From: Propioniciclava flava
GTDB lineage: Bacteria > Actinomycetota > Actinomycetes > Propionibacteriales > Propionibacteriaceae
Length of the DNA stretch: 64,000 nucleotides
NCBI RefSeq assembly: GCF_004126535.1
Contig: NZ_PPCV01000005.1
Location: forward strand, 62,001 to 126,000
Reading direction: 5' to 3'
Made by a program: the position numbers and the translations under genes. The notes under the pieces are model-generated. The model did no database searches. It was not told where the DNA came from and saw only the letters and a program-made list of their open reading frames with translations. Numbering within the stretch: position 1 is the stretch's first letter; every line of letters begins with the position of its first letter. Shown piece after piece: positions 53,999-64,000 of the stretch.

Positions 53999-54883
53999 AT
54001 GGCTATCTGGCTGGACCATCGCAGCAAGGTCATCGTGCAGGGCATGACCGGGACCGAAGGGCGTAAACACACCAACCGCATGCTGATGTTCGGTACCCGG
54101 ATCGTGGCCGGGGTCACGCCCGGTAAGGGCGGGCAATCGGTGACCTTCGAGGAAGACCCGATCCCCGTCTTCAACACCGTCGCCGAAGCCGCTCATGCCA
54201 CCGGGGCCAACGTGTCCGTCATCTTCGTGCCACCGCCGCACGCGAAGGCTGCCGTGCTGGACGCCATCGCGGCGGGCATCGAACTCATCGTGGTGATCAC
54301 CGAAGGGATCCCCGTCGCCGACACCGCACGGTCCTACGCCGCGGCGCAGGAGGCGGGCGTCCGGCTGTTGGGGCCGAACTGCCCCGGCATCATCTCTCCG
54401 GGACGGTCGAACGTCGGCATCATTCCCCCCAGCATCGCGCGGTCGGGCCACATCGGCCTGGTCTCCAAGTCGGGAACGCTGACCTACCAGATGATGTTCG
54501 AGTTGGGGGATCTGGGGTTCAGCACTGCCGTCGGCATCGGCGGCGACCCGATCATCGGGACGACCCACATCGACTGCCTCAAGGCATTCGAGGAGGATCC
54601 CGAGACCGACTGCATCGTCATGATCGGTGAGATCGGCGGGGACGCGGAGGAACGCGCCGCCGACTACATCCGCGATCACGTGACCAAGCCGGTGGTGGCC
54701 TACGTCGCAGGGTTCACCGCCCCGGAGGGGAAGACCATGGGGCACGCAGGAGCGATCGTCTCGGGTAGTTCCGGCACTGCGGAAGCCAAGAAGGCGGCCC
54801 TGGAAAAGGCCGGCGTGAAGGTCGGTCGGACCCCCAGTGGGACAGCGCAACTCGTCCGTGAGGTCATGGCCACTCGACGCTGA
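53999..54883 (+). CDS. sucD: Succinyl-CoA synthetase alpha subunit
   Basis: This 294-residue CoA-binding subunit has [50 protein letters not shown] and the phospho-His loop [15 protein letters not shown], where the transient phosphohistidine forms. It is translated with sucC and ends before a strong terminator. Confidence 0.97.
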   Translation: MAIWLDHRSKVIVQGMTGTEGRKHTNRMLMFGTRIVAGVTPGKGGQSVTFEEDPIPVFNTVAEAAHATGANVSVIFVPPPHAKAAVLDAIAAGIELIVVITEGIPVADTARSYAAAQEAGVRLLGPNCPGIISPGRSNVGIIPPSIARSGHIGLVSKSGTLTYQMMFELGDLGFSTAVGIGGDPIIGTTHIDCLKAFEEDPETDCIVMIGEIGGDAEERAADYIRDHVTKPVVAYVAGFTAPEGKTMGHAGAIVSGSSGTAEAKKAALEKAGVKVGRTPSGTAQLVREVMATRR

Positions 54884-54895
54884 ACGCGACACAGA

Positions 54896-54938
54896 ACGGC
54901 CCGCCCTCGAAAACCGAGGCGGGCCGTTGTGTGTTTTC
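54896..54938. terminator. Terminator between sucCD and the convergent membrane protein gene
   Basis: A 14-bp stem (AACGGCCCGC... with one bulged C, loop AAAAC) is followed by GTGTGTTTT, a good U-tract for sucCD. Confidence 0.8.
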
Positions 54939-54948
54939 GCGCTGAACG

Positions 54949-56436
54949 CTAGGGCGCCTGCTGCACCCGCTGGCTGGCACGGATCGTGAGCGCATGCCAG
55001 GCGTCGTCGCTGAAGTCGAAGGTGTCGCTCGGGTTGGCGACCAGGTAAATGAGTCGGGTTCCGGACACCACGGCTGCGCTGCGGAACTTCGCCGTGGCTG
55101 ACTGCTGGTCCACGCGCTGAACGACCACCCATGACGCTGCGGCGCCGGATCCACTGGGATCACGGGTCCGCGTCACCTGGGCGGTAGCCGCGCGGGCGGC
55201 GCAGCCGTCCATGTTGCCGCTCAAGGTCGCCAGCGCTGCGGCTGCCTCATCGGGCTTGGCGAAGGTGTAGACGGCCTCATCGACGCCGAAACTTTGAGGG
55301 GCGGCGGTGTCGTCGCGCAGCAGATAGGTGCGTTGCTGTCGCGTGGTCGCCGACGGGAAGTTCCCCAGGTCTACGGCCTCACACTTGGTGCCGGGGGTGG
55401 TGACCGAATCGGCGACATCGGTTGCGCGCCAGGCCCCGGAACCTGGGCTGATGCGCGGCAGGTCGATCGTTCCCAACCAGCCCGCAGGGGTCGTCACCAG
55501 GGGAATCGTCTGGCTCGCAGTGGGGGAAGCCGGGCACGTGCCACCGTCGGTGCACTGCCGCTGCCCGACCGTGGCGAGCGTGGCGACGACGGCCTCGCCC
55601 GCCACCGCGGACTTGGCCTGGGTCGCGTCCAACACCGAGACACGCGTCCCGACCCGGGTCAACGCGATGGTGTGGTACTCGTTGGTCGCATCTTGGACCT
55701 CGAGCACCTGGCCGGTGGCCTCATCTCCCAGCCCCTGAACGGCGAGGCCCTGCTTGGCCAGGGCCGTGGTGCGATCACAGTTGGCCAGTTGCGTGACGAA
55801 GGCGGCATACGCGGTATGCGCGCTTTCGTTCGTCTCGTAATGGTTGACCTGGAAGAAGGCTGCTCCCGGGGCGGAGGCGCCTGCGGAGAACGTACGCACC
55901 ACGGTGTCCTTGGGCCGCTCGGCGCCCTCGGTGGCGGTGGTGAGGCACTTGGCTTGGGGGGTGGTCGCGTCGAGGGTGCTCGACGCGGTGGCGATCTGCC
56001 ACTGCGCCTGCGCGTTGAGAGAACTCAGATCTTCCGGCGCGGCGACGAAGCGGGCGGCGTCCGGGCTGGGGGTGGAACTCGAGGAGGCCGCGTCGAACAC
56101 TCCCAGTCGCTGGGCACCCCAGGCACCACCAAAGACCAGGGCCAAGGCGACGGCCGTGACGATTCCCAGCCGCAGACGCCGACGCCCCCAGCCTGTCGCC
56201 TCAGGGCTCGGGCCCGAGGCGGGGGCGTCGTTGGTGTCGGCAAATCGCCGACCTCGCCCCCCGCCAGCCGCGACGCCGCCCGCAGGGGAAACCGGCGCTG
56301 ACTCGGCGCGTTGGCCACGTGAAGCGGCCACACCGCGACGCCCCACCGAAGCGGGGGGAGCGGTGGGGGCATCCGCGGGGTTGTCGTCGCGCGGGGGCAA
56401 AGCCCGCCGCGCTCGTTTCTCGCCCTGCTCGCTCAT
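54949..56436 (-). CDS. Single-pass membrane protein with two repeated extracytoplasmic domains
   Basis: This 495-residue protein has a disordered basic Pro/Ala/Arg-rich head (residues 1-88), one helix (LGIVTAVALALVFGGAW) and an exported part with two related halves, each with paired Cys, a YxAF/VYTFAKP-type block and an (A)xLxNCD / GNMDGCA step. This resembles sensor-type domains of the PknH C-terminal kind (weak, inferred). It sits where mycobacteria have a Pro-rich membrane protein gene between sucD and perM, but on the opposite strand. Role unknown. Confidence 0.7.
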   Translation of the reverse strand: MSEQGEKRARRALPPRDDNPADAPTAPPASVGRRGVAASRGQRAESAPVSPAGGVAAGGGRGRRFADTNDAPASGPSPEATGWGRRRLRLGIVTAVALALVFGGAWGAQRLGVFDAASSSSTPSPDAARFVAAPEDLSSLNAQAQWQIATASSTLDATTPQAKCLTTATEGAERPKDTVVRTFSAGASAPGAAFFQVNHYETNESAHTAYAAFVTQLANCDRTTALAKQGLAVQGLGDEATGQVLEVQDATNEYHTIALTRVGTRVSVLDATQAKSAVAGEAVVATLATVGQRQCTDGGTCPASPTASQTIPLVTTPAGWLGTIDLPRISPGSGAWRATDVADSVTTPGTKCEAVDLGNFPSATTRQQRTYLLRDDTAAPQSFGVDEAVYTFAKPDEAAAALATLSGNMDGCAARAATAQVTRTRDPSGSGAAASWVVVQRVDQQSATAKFRSAAVVSGTRLIYLVANPSDTFDFSDDAWHALTIRASQRVQQAP

Positions 56437-56520
56437 CGTCCTCCAGACGTTGTTGATGCAGTGAACGACTTTACCAACCGAGGCGTGTCCCGACGATTGT
56501 TACCCCTCTCAAGGGGGACC

Positions 56521-57780
56521 ATGGGACACACCATGCGTACGCCCGGAGAACCCAGCACCGACGTCAGCTTGACCGTGGCGAGGGCCGAGGAGGCCGCGGC
56601 CCTGCGGCCTAAGCCTCGGTGGACGTACCTTCCTTGGCCCGTCGCCGCGCTGGTGTGGACGCTGGCCGCAGCGGCCGCCGTGTGGATCATCAGCGCCGCG
56701 CTCCCGGTGGCTGCCTGGGTGGCCGCTGCGCGGACGCCAGCCATGGCTGTGGTGGACGCGACTGGTCAGATGTGGCTCGCCGCCCATGGCGCGACCGCGC
56801 AGTTAGGGGGCGTCATGATCGGCCTCCCTCCGCTGGGCATGACGCTCCTCGCGATCGCCGCCTGTGGGGCGGCGGCACGGCACGCCGCCGAGCAGGTCGT
56901 CGCGCCCCCCGACATCGCGCTGACCCTTCGCTGGCGCTCTGCGGCCGCCGTCGTCGGCGTCTGCGTGGCGACGTACACGGTGGCCGCCGTGATCGCGTCA
57001 CCTATCGTCGGGACGTCGGAGCAGGCGGTGGCTGCCGTCGCGGGTGCCTTCGCAGTGTCACTGCTTGGCTCTGTCATCGGGGCCATGGTGGGTCTGGAAC
57101 TGGATCCGTGGCAGTTGACCCCCGCCTGGCTGGCTCGCCTGCCGCGCGCGGTGGGCGCCGGGACGGCGATGCTCGCAGCCGGAGCAACCCTCGCCCTGAT
57201 CATGGCGTTCGTCTCTCACTGGACACAGGTCCAGCACCTTCACGACAGCCTCGGCGCCAACGGGGTCGGTGCCGCCGTGTTGATCGCGGTGCAACTGGCC
57301 TACGCGCCGACCGCCGTGTTGTGGGCGGGGTCCTTCGTGCTCGGCGCTGGCATTCGGCTCGGCCCGGATGGGCTGCTGGCCCCCGGACGCGCCACGGTCG
57401 GGACGTTGCCCGCGATCCCCGCGTTCGGCGCGCTCCCCACCACCTCAGGGCCTCAGGACTGGGCGTGGCTGACAGTGGGCGTCCTTGCCGGGCTCGCAGC
57501 CGGGGCGGTGATGGTGCGGCGGACGACACCGACTCTCCTGCAGGCGGCCTGGCGTGGTGCGTCGAGTGGCCTGGCTGCGGGGGCACTGTGGGCGGTGGCG
57601 TCGTGGTTCGCCACCGGAGACCTGGGCGCCCGAGCCCTGGTCGGGTTGGGTCCGCGCTTTCCTGACCTGTGGTGGTTGGCCACTCTGCCACTGGCTGCGG
57701 CCGGGGCCTGCGGCGGACTGATCGTGGTGGCGTGGCGTCGAGTACGGGCAGCGCGCGAGGGTGACGGGCAGGCTGGATAG
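56521..57780 (+). CDS. DUF6350 membrane protein, PerM-like
   Basis: This 419-residue protein has about nine to ten helices and occupies the perM position (between sucCD and purN) of mycobacteria, where PerM (DUF6350) supports cell division under stress. Visible pieces: WIISAALPVAAWVAAARTP, GMTLLAIAACGAAARHA, YAPTAVLWAGSFVLGAGIRLGPD and the polar LGPRFPDLWW loop. The ATG at 56521 follows AAGGGGG; a GTG at 56461 has no ribosome site. Assignment rests on layout and gene order. Confidence 0.78.
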   Translation: MGHTMRTPGEPSTDVSLTVARAEEAAALRPKPRWTYLPWPVAALVWTLAAAAAVWIISAALPVAAWVAAARTPAMAVVDATGQMWLAAHGATAQLGGVMIGLPPLGMTLLAIAACGAAARHAAEQVVAPPDIALTLRWRSAAAVVGVCVATYTVAAVIASPIVGTSEQAVAAVAGAFAVSLLGSVIGAMVGLELDPWQLTPAWLARLPRAVGAGTAMLAAGATLALIMAFVSHWTQVQHLHDSLGANGVGAAVLIAVQLAYAPTAVLWAGSFVLGAGIRLGPDGLLAPGRATVGTLPAIPAFGALPTTSGPQDWAWLTVGVLAGLAAGAVMVRRTTPTLLQAAWRGASSGLAAGALWAVASWFATGDLGARALVGLGPRFPDLWWLATLPLAAAGACGGLIVVAWRRVRAAREGDGQAG

Positions 57781-57783
57781 TCT
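57778..57783 (+). promoter_or_regulatory. -10 box of a leaderless purN transcript
   Basis: TAGTCT overlaps the stop of the PerM-like gene and lies 7 nt before the purN ATG. No ribosome site is visible. Confidence 0.55.
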
Positions 57784-57790
57784 GGGTCCC

Positions 57791-58405
57791 ATGACCTACC
57801 GGATCCTCGTCCTGGCATCGGGCTCGGGGACGCTGCTGCAATCCCTCCTGGACGCCCAGGTGACGGGTTCCCTCGATGGTCGCGTCGTCGCCGTCGGGGC
57901 GGACCGGCCCGGCATCCCCGCCCTGGAGCGGGCCGCGCACGCGGGCGTCCCGACCTTCGTCGTACGCCTACCTGACTATCGAGACGCCGACGGGGTGATC
58001 GACCGGGCAGCGTGGGACGCGGCGCTGGCCGACGCCTGCGCGGGTTACGAGCCGGACCTGATCGTCAGCGCCGGGTTCATGAAGCTGGTCGGCGAGGGAT
58101 TCCTGAAGCGGTTCGGCGGACGCATGATCAACACGCACCCGGCCCTGCTGCCAAGTTTTCCGGGCGCGCATGGTGTGGCCGATGCGCTGGCGCACGGCGT
58201 CGCGGTGACCGGATGCACGGTGTTCGAGGTCGATGCCGGCGTCGACACGGGGCGGATTCTCGATCAGGCGGCGGTACGCGTCGAGCCCGGCGACACCGAA
58301 GAGAGTTTGCACGAGCGGATCAAGGTCGCCGAACGGCGGCTACTGGTGGACACCCTCAACACCCTTGCTGCTGCGGCGCAGGGGCCCGGTGCCCAAGACA
58401 ACTAG
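57791..58405 (+). CDS. purN: Phosphoribosylglycinamide formyltransferase
   Basis: This 204-residue enzyme transfers a formyl group from 10-formyl-tetrahydrofolate to GAR in purine synthesis. It has the phosphate loop [12 protein letters not shown], the catalytic Asn/His in [17 protein letters not shown] and the Asp in [13 protein letters not shown]. The start at 57791 gives the normal N-terminus ([13 protein letters not shown]). purH follows 13 bp later, with folD making the cofactor nearby. Confidence 0.96.
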   Translation: MTYRILVLASGSGTLLQSLLDAQVTGSLDGRVVAVGADRPGIPALERAAHAGVPTFVVRLPDYRDADGVIDRAAWDAALADACAGYEPDLIVSAGFMKLVGEGFLKRFGGRMINTHPALLPSFPGAHGVADALAHGVAVTGCTVFEVDAGVDTGRILDQAAVRVEPGDTEESLHERIKVAERRLLVDTLNTLAAAAQGPGAQDN

Positions 58406-58418
58406 GAGGAGACAACGC

Positions 58419-59963
<1,545 letters not shown>

Positions 59964-59971
59964 GGGCTCTC

Positions 59972-60832
59972 ATGACGGCACAACGACTCGACGGCAAGGT
60001 CGCGGCGGCGGCGATCAAATCCGAACTCGCGGCCCGCGTCGCGGCGCTGCGCGACCGTGGCGTCGTCCCTGGTTTGGCGACAGTCCTGGTGGGGGAGGAT
60101 CCGGCCTCGCAGAACTACGTGCGCATGAAGCACCGGGACTGCGAGGAGGTGGGCATCGCCTCGCTCCGGGTCGACCTGCCCGCGGACGCGGACGCGGCGA
60201 CCCTCCAGGCCGCCATCACCGACCTGAACGCCGACGAGGCCTGCACGGGCTACATCGTGCAGCTTCCCTTGCCACGGCACCTTGACGAGAACTGGGCGTT
60301 GAGCCTGGTCGACCCCGACAAGGACGCCGACGGGCTGCATCCCATCAATTTGGGACGCCTCGTGCTGAATGAGCCCGGGACGCTGCCCTGCACCCCGCGC
60401 GGCATCGTGGAGTTGCTGCGACGCCACGGTGTGGATCTGGCCGGAGCCGAGGTGTGTGTGGTGGGCCGGGGCATCACGGTCGGGCGCCCGCTGGGCCTCA
60501 TCTTGACCCGGCGCAGCGAGAACGCGACCGTCACGCTGTGTCACACGGGGACGCGAGACCTCGCCGACCACACGCGCCGGGCCGACATCGTGGTAGCTGC
60601 TGCCGGGGTGCCCGGAATGATCACCGCCGACATGATCGCGCCCGGTGCGGTGCTGGTCGATGTGGGCGTGAGCCGGGTGGACGGCAAGACCGTCGGCGAC
60701 CTGGCCCCGGACGTGTGGGAGAAGGCGTCCTGGGTGACGCCGAACCCGGGCGGGGTGGGACCCATGACGCGCGCCATGCTCTTGTCGAATGTGGTCGATC
60801 GCGCCGAGGCGTTGGCGGCGTCCCGGTCGTGA
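59972..60832 (+). CDS. folD: Methylenetetrahydrofolate dehydrogenase/cyclohydrolase
   Basis: This 286-residue bifunctional enzyme makes 10-formyl-tetrahydrofolate, the donor for PurN and PurH. The catalytic Tyr-x3-Lys is seen in [15 protein letters not shown], followed by [18 protein letters not shown]-type DADGLHP, the [13 protein letters not shown] nucleotide loop and [15 protein letters not shown]. It begins 8 bp after purH and overlaps the DUF3017 gene by GTGA. Confidence 0.97.
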   Translation: MTAQRLDGKVAAAAIKSELAARVAALRDRGVVPGLATVLVGEDPASQNYVRMKHRDCEEVGIASLRVDLPADADAATLQAAITDLNADEACTGYIVQLPLPRHLDENWALSLVDPDKDADGLHPINLGRLVLNEPGTLPCTPRGIVELLRRHGVDLAGAEVCVVGRGITVGRPLGLILTRRSENATVTLCHTGTRDLADHTRRADIVVAAAGVPGMITADMIAPGAVLVDVGVSRVDGKTVGDLAPDVWEKASWVTPNPGGVGPMTRAMLLSNVVDRAEALAASRS

Positions 60833-61155
60833 CCGGGCCGACGTCAGGGTGGAGCCCCGAACAGGGGCCCCGCCCGCCACGCCCGTGGTGGGCTCAGATC
60901 GTCGGTCAGTGGCCGCTTGCCCTCGTGCTGGTGGGCGTGGCCTCCGGCGTCCTCTGGGCGGGCTTGGGGCACTGGAAGCGCGGCACCTTCGTCATCGGCG
61001 CCGCGTTTGCCCTCGGCACGGTGCTGCGCGCGGTCCTGCCGAACGAACGGGTTGGGCTGCTGGGCGTGCGCACGCGCCTGGTCGATGTTGCCTGCCTGGG
61101 CGTGCTGGCGCTCGGGATCATCATTTTGGTGCTGGTGGTGCCGCCCCAGGTGTGA
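60829..61155 (+). CDS. DUF3017 membrane protein
   Basis: This 108-residue protein has a Pro-rich head and three hydrophobic helices ([56 protein letters not shown]). Between them lies the family segment [20 protein letters not shown]3017 proteins follow folD in many actinobacteria. Function unknown. GTG start coupled to folD. Confidence 0.88.
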   Translation: MTGPTSGWSPEQGPRPPRPWWAQIVGQWPLALVLVGVASGVLWAGLGHWKRGTFVIGAAFALGTVLRAVLPNERVGLLGVRTRLVDVACLGVLALGIIILVLVVPPQV

Positions 61156-61179
61156 AGCGCGCCCGCGACGGCACTGACC

Positions 61180-62901
61180 TCAGCGGAAGTCGCGGTAGAA
61201 GTACTGCCCTTGCGTGTTCCCTGTGGCGACCCGCTCGGCCTCGTCGGCGCGCAGTTCGACCCGCCGGATCTTGCTGCTCACCGTCTTGGGTAATTCCTCG
61301 GTGAACTCCACGATGCGCACCAGTTGGTAGCCGTTGAGGTGCTCTCGGCAGTGCGCGAACACGGAGCGGGCAACCTCGGGGCTCGGGTCGACACCGGCCC
61401 GGAGCACGACGTAGGCCTTCGGTACGGCGCCTCGGACGGGATCGGGGGAGGGCACGACCGCGCATTCGGCGACGGCATCGTGCAGCATCAAAGCGCTTTC
61501 GAGTTCGAACGGGGAGATCTTGTAGTCGGACGCCTTGAACACGTCGTCGGCGCGGCCCACGTAGGTGAGGTAGCCCTCCTCGTCGCGGGAGGCAATGTCG
61601 CCGGTGTGGTAGTAGCCGCCCCGGCAAGCATGCTCGGTCAACGCGGGCGCGTCGTAGTAACCGCCCATCAAGCCCGCGTTATCGGCCGATAGGTCCAGGC
61701 AGATCTCTCCCTCGCCGGGACCCTCGATCAGGCTCCCGGAAACGGGATCCAGCAACGCCACCGCATAGCCGGGCATGGGACGCCCCATAGCGCCCAGCCG
61801 GACCGGCTGGCCGGGGGAGTTCCCCACGCAACAGGTCATCTCCGTTTGGCCGAAACCATCGCGGATCGTGTTGTTCCAGGCGGCCCTGACCTTGTTGATC
61901 ACCTCGGGATTGAGGGCCTCTCCGGCCCCGACGACCTCGCGGGGTGGAGTGGTCAACTGGGTGAGGTCGGCCTGAATCAGCATGCGCCACACGGTGGGCG
62001 GTGCGCAGAAGCTGGACACCTTGTGGTGCTCCATGATGTCCAGCAGGGCCCGGGCATCGAAGCGCTCGTAGTTGACGATGAAGACGGTCGCCTCGGCGAG
62101 GAAGGGCGCGAAGAAGTTGCTCCACGCGTGCTTGCCCCAGCCGGGCGAGGAGATGTTCAGGTGGACATCACCAGGGCGCACGCCTAACCAGTACATCGTG
62201 GAGAGATGCCCGATCGGGTAGCTCACCTGCGTATGACGAACGAGCTTGGGGTGAGCGGTGGTCCCGGAGGTGAAGTACAGCAGCGAGGTCGCCTCGGCGG
62301 GGGTCGCCGCGTCCGGCTCGAACGTGGCGGAGGCGGCATGGCGCTCCGACCAACCGATCCAGCCGGCGGGCACGTCATGCCCCACCCCGATCACGGTGGT
62401 CTCCGGGCGCACCAGGGCGAATCGCTCGGCGAGGGCGGTCGGCGCGATGGCCCAGCCCGCGGAAACGGTGTCGATCCGCCAAGCCAGGTCGGTCTCGCTC
62501 AGCAGCGTGGAGGTGGGGATCGCCACAGCACCGACCTTCAACAGACCCAGCAGGATCTCCCACAGATCGATGGTGTTGTTCAGCATGACGACCATCAGGT
62601 CGCCTGGGCGAACGCCGAGGTCGCGCAGCCACGACGCGACCTGATCGGAGCGCTGTGACAGTTCGCCGTACGTCCAGGAGGCGGCCTCATGGCCGGGTTC
62701 GGCAATGGTGACCGCGGGACGGTCGGGGTGCTCGGCCGCGACGACATCGAACCACTCCAAGGCGAAGTTGAAGCTCTCCGGGTGGGGCCAGCGGAACCCG
62801 GCGACGGCGGCGTCATAGTCGTGAGGATGTGCCAGCAGGAAGTCTCGAGCGGCCCGCACCGCGTGCGTCGTGGGGGTCGCCTGGCGGCCGGGGTGCGTCA
62901 T
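61180..62901 (-). CDS. AMP-dependent acyl-CoA synthetase (medium-chain type)
   Basis: This 573-residue adenylate-forming enzyme has the P-loop LLYFTSGTTAHPKLVRHT, SSPGWGKHAWSNFFAPF, the A5 motif RDGFGQTEMTCC, YYHTGDIASRDEEGYLTYVGRADDV-type core and the C-terminal Lys in PKTVSSKIRRVELR. The pattern fits acetyl-/medium-chain acyl-CoA synthetases of the MACS group. A TAGGGT box 7 nt before the ATG and no ribosome site suggest a leaderless message. It converges on the folD operon with a 24-bp gap. Confidence 0.9.
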   Translation of the reverse strand: MTHPGRQATPTTHAVRAARDFLLAHPHDYDAAVAGFRWPHPESFNFALEWFDVVAAEHPDRPAVTIAEPGHEAASWTYGELSQRSDQVASWLRDLGVRPGDLMVVMLNNTIDLWEILLGLLKVGAVAIPTSTLLSETDLAWRIDTVSAGWAIAPTALAERFALVRPETTVIGVGHDVPAGWIGWSERHAASATFEPDAATPAEATSLLYFTSGTTAHPKLVRHTQVSYPIGHLSTMYWLGVRPGDVHLNISSPGWGKHAWSNFFAPFLAEATVFIVNYERFDARALLDIMEHHKVSSFCAPPTVWRMLIQADLTQLTTPPREVVGAGEALNPEVINKVRAAWNNTIRDGFGQTEMTCCVGNSPGQPVRLGAMGRPMPGYAVALLDPVSGSLIEGPGEGEICLDLSADNAGLMGGYYDAPALTEHACRGGYYHTGDIASRDEEGYLTYVGRADDVFKASDYKISPFELESALMLHDAVAECAVVPSPDPVRGAVPKAYVVLRAGVDPSPEVARSVFAHCREHLNGYQLVRIVEFTEELPKTVSSKIRRVELRADEAERVATGNTQGQYFYRDFR

Positions 62902-62908
62902 GGGAGTT

Positions 62909-62914
62909 ACCCTA
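62909..62914 (-). promoter_or_regulatory. -10 box of a leaderless acyl-CoA synthetase transcript
   Basis: On the minus strand TAGGGT lies 7 nt before the start codon, and no ribosome site intervenes. Confidence 0.5.
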
Positions 62915-62963
62915 CGCCCCTTGGCTACGGATGCGTAGGTAGTGTCCCAGTGTGTGACGAAAC

Positions 62964-63007
62964 GAGGCTGGCCCTCGCGATCTGGGGCGATCGCGAGGGC
63001 CAGCCTC
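62964..63007 (-). terminator. Terminator of mdh
   Basis: A perfect 19-bp stem (GAGGCTGGCCCTCGCGATC and its complement) with a 6-nt loop lies 16 bp after the mdh stop on the minus strand. It is among the strongest hairpins in the window. Confidence 0.8.
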
Positions 63008-63022
63008 ACAAGCAAGGGTGGG

Positions 63023-64000
63023 TCAGATGAGGCCGAGTTCCGTCACGGCCTTCTTCTCATCGACCAGTTCGGCGACCGAGGCGTCGATCTTGGCGCGGGA
63101 GAAGTCGTTGATCGACAGGCCCTGGACGATGGAGTACACGCCCTCGGCGGACACGGTGCAGGGGAACGAGGAGATGACGCCCTCGGGAACTCCGTAGGAG
63201 CCATCCGACGGAACCGCCATCGAGACCCAGTCGCCCTCCGGCGTGCCCAGAGCCCAATCGTGCATGTGCTCGATCGTGGCGTTGGCCGCCGACGCGGCCG
63301 AGGAGGAGCCGCGCGCCGCGATGATGGCCGCACCGCGCTTGGCGACCGTCGGGATGAAGTCGTTCTCGATCCAGGCTTCATCGTTGACGGCCGCTGCCGC
63401 GTTCTTGCCGTTCACTTCGGCGTTGAACAGGTCGGGGTACTGGGTGGCGGAGTGGTTGCCCCAGATCGTCAGCTTCTTGACCTCGGTCACCGGGACGCCC
63501 AGCTTGTTCGCCACCTGCGAGATGGCGCGGTTGTGGTCCAGTCGGGTCAGCGCGTTGAAGCGCTCGGCGGGGATGTCGGGGGCATTGCTCTGCGCGATCA
63601 GTGCGTTCGTGTTGGCGGGGTTGCCGGTCACCAGCACCTTGATGTCATCGGCGGCGACCGCGTTGAGGGCCTTGCCCTGGGCGGTGAAGATCGCACCGTT
63701 GGCCGAGAGCAGATCACCGCGCTCCATGCCTGCGGTACGCGGACGCGCGCCCACCAGCATGGCCAGGTTCACACCGTCGAACACCTTGGTCGCGTCGTCG
63801 CCGATCTCGACCTTGCTCAGGAGCGGGAAGGCGCAGTCGTCGAGTTCCATGACGACGCCCTCCAGCGCCTTCAGGGCCGGCGTGATCTCGAGCAGGCGAA
63901 GCTCGATGGGCTGATCGGGCCCGAGGAGTTCGCCGCTGGCGATGCGGAACAGCAGGCTGTAGCCGATCTGCCCGGCTGCGCCGGTAACAGCGACCTTGAC
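63023..64000 (-). CDS. mdh: Malate dehydrogenase, start outside window
   Basis: The frame runs to the right edge; 325 residues are visible and only the first few are missing, since the NAD loop [20 protein letters not shown] begins at the edge. Further motifs are [52 protein letters not shown] and the catalytic His in [14 protein letters not shown]. It interconverts malate and oxaloacetate with NAD+. With sucCD it adds a second citric-acid-cycle block to this region. Confidence 0.96.
   Translation of the reverse strand, partial: VKVAVTGAAGQIGYSLLFRIASGELLGPDQPIELRLLEITPALKALEGVVMELDDCAFPLLSKVEIGDDATKVFDGVNLAMLVGARPRTAGMERGDLLSANGAIFTAQGKALNAVAADDIKVLVTGNPANTNALIAQSNAPDIPAERFNALTRLDHNRAISQVANKLGVPVTEVKKLTIWGNHSATQYPDLFNAEVNGKNAAAAVNDEAWIENDFIPTVAKRGAAIIAARGSSSAASAANATIEHMHDWALGTPEGDWVSMAVPSDGSYGVPEGVISSFPCTVSAEGVYSIVQGLSINDFSRAKIDASVAELVDEKKAVTELGLI

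Noticed and set aside
52796-55132. A 778-codon open frame antisense to sucC and sucD
   Set aside because: sucC and sucD are certain genes covering it. The translation is His/Arg/Gly-rich with no domain, as expected for a shadow frame in GC-rich DNA.

Overview
The window is 64 kb of GC-rich, densely packed DNA from an actinobacterium. The conserved blocks rplU-rpmA-(S4)-(glycerate kinase)-obgE-proB-proA-nadD-rsfS and sucC-sucD-(Pro-rich membrane protein)-perM-like-purN-purH-folD-DUF3017-mdh support this, as do PspC-type two-component genes beside guaA, GTG starts, ATGA/GTGA stop-start overlaps and many starts that look leaderless. The gene order fits Propionibacteriales best (inference; no 16S gene or tRNA is present). 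Almost all of it is ordinary chromosome. I see no phage, IS element, CRISPR array, tRNA or rRNA.

Layout. 1-7085: a translationally coupled catabolic operon with a HyuA-type hydantoinase/oxoprolinase subunit (cut by the left edge), three successive DUF917 proteins, a PucR-type regulator and a zinc alcohol dehydrogenase. 7120-12733: DUF445, TM2 and PIG-L proteins, a HAD hydrolase and NAD synthetase. 12778-16451: an ABC transporter (permease plus ATPase) divergent from a soluble histidine kinase and its response regulator. 16552-18967: a small secreted protein whose start region carries a 28-bp tandem duplication, then a Tat-exported type II cholesterol-oxidase-like flavoprotein. 19007-27300: ribosomal proteins, Obg, proline and NAD synthesis, ribosome silencing factor. 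27310-30800: purine nucleoside phosphorylase, a cation/proton antiporter and an aldo/keto reductase.

30841-33917: the remains of a kdp high-affinity K+ uptake operon. A structured leader, a 27-codon membrane peptide and kdpF look intact. kdpA has two frameshifts, kdpB has one, and a deletion of several kb joins the first third of kdpB to the last third of kdpE, removing kdpC and kdpD. An NCS1 permease and a cysteine hydrolase follow 10 bp later. 36006-39907: a terminator, a leader that can fold into a three-way junction, and a three-gene membrane glycosyltransferase locus.

39900-49086: fatty-acid-CoA ligase, guaA, a PspC/two-component envelope-stress locus, a GlsB-type protein and cardiolipin synthase. 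49151-64000: PcrA helicase, an M23 peptidase, succinyl-CoA synthetase, purine and folate enzymes, a second acyl-CoA synthetase and malate dehydrogenase (cut by the right edge).

Most interesting points: the triple-DUF917 operon, the frame-breaking 28-bp duplication next to a C10 tract, the stepwise decay of kdp behind a structured leader, the folded leader before the glycosyltransferase locus, and a repeated pattern of -10 boxes 6-9 nt before start codons.
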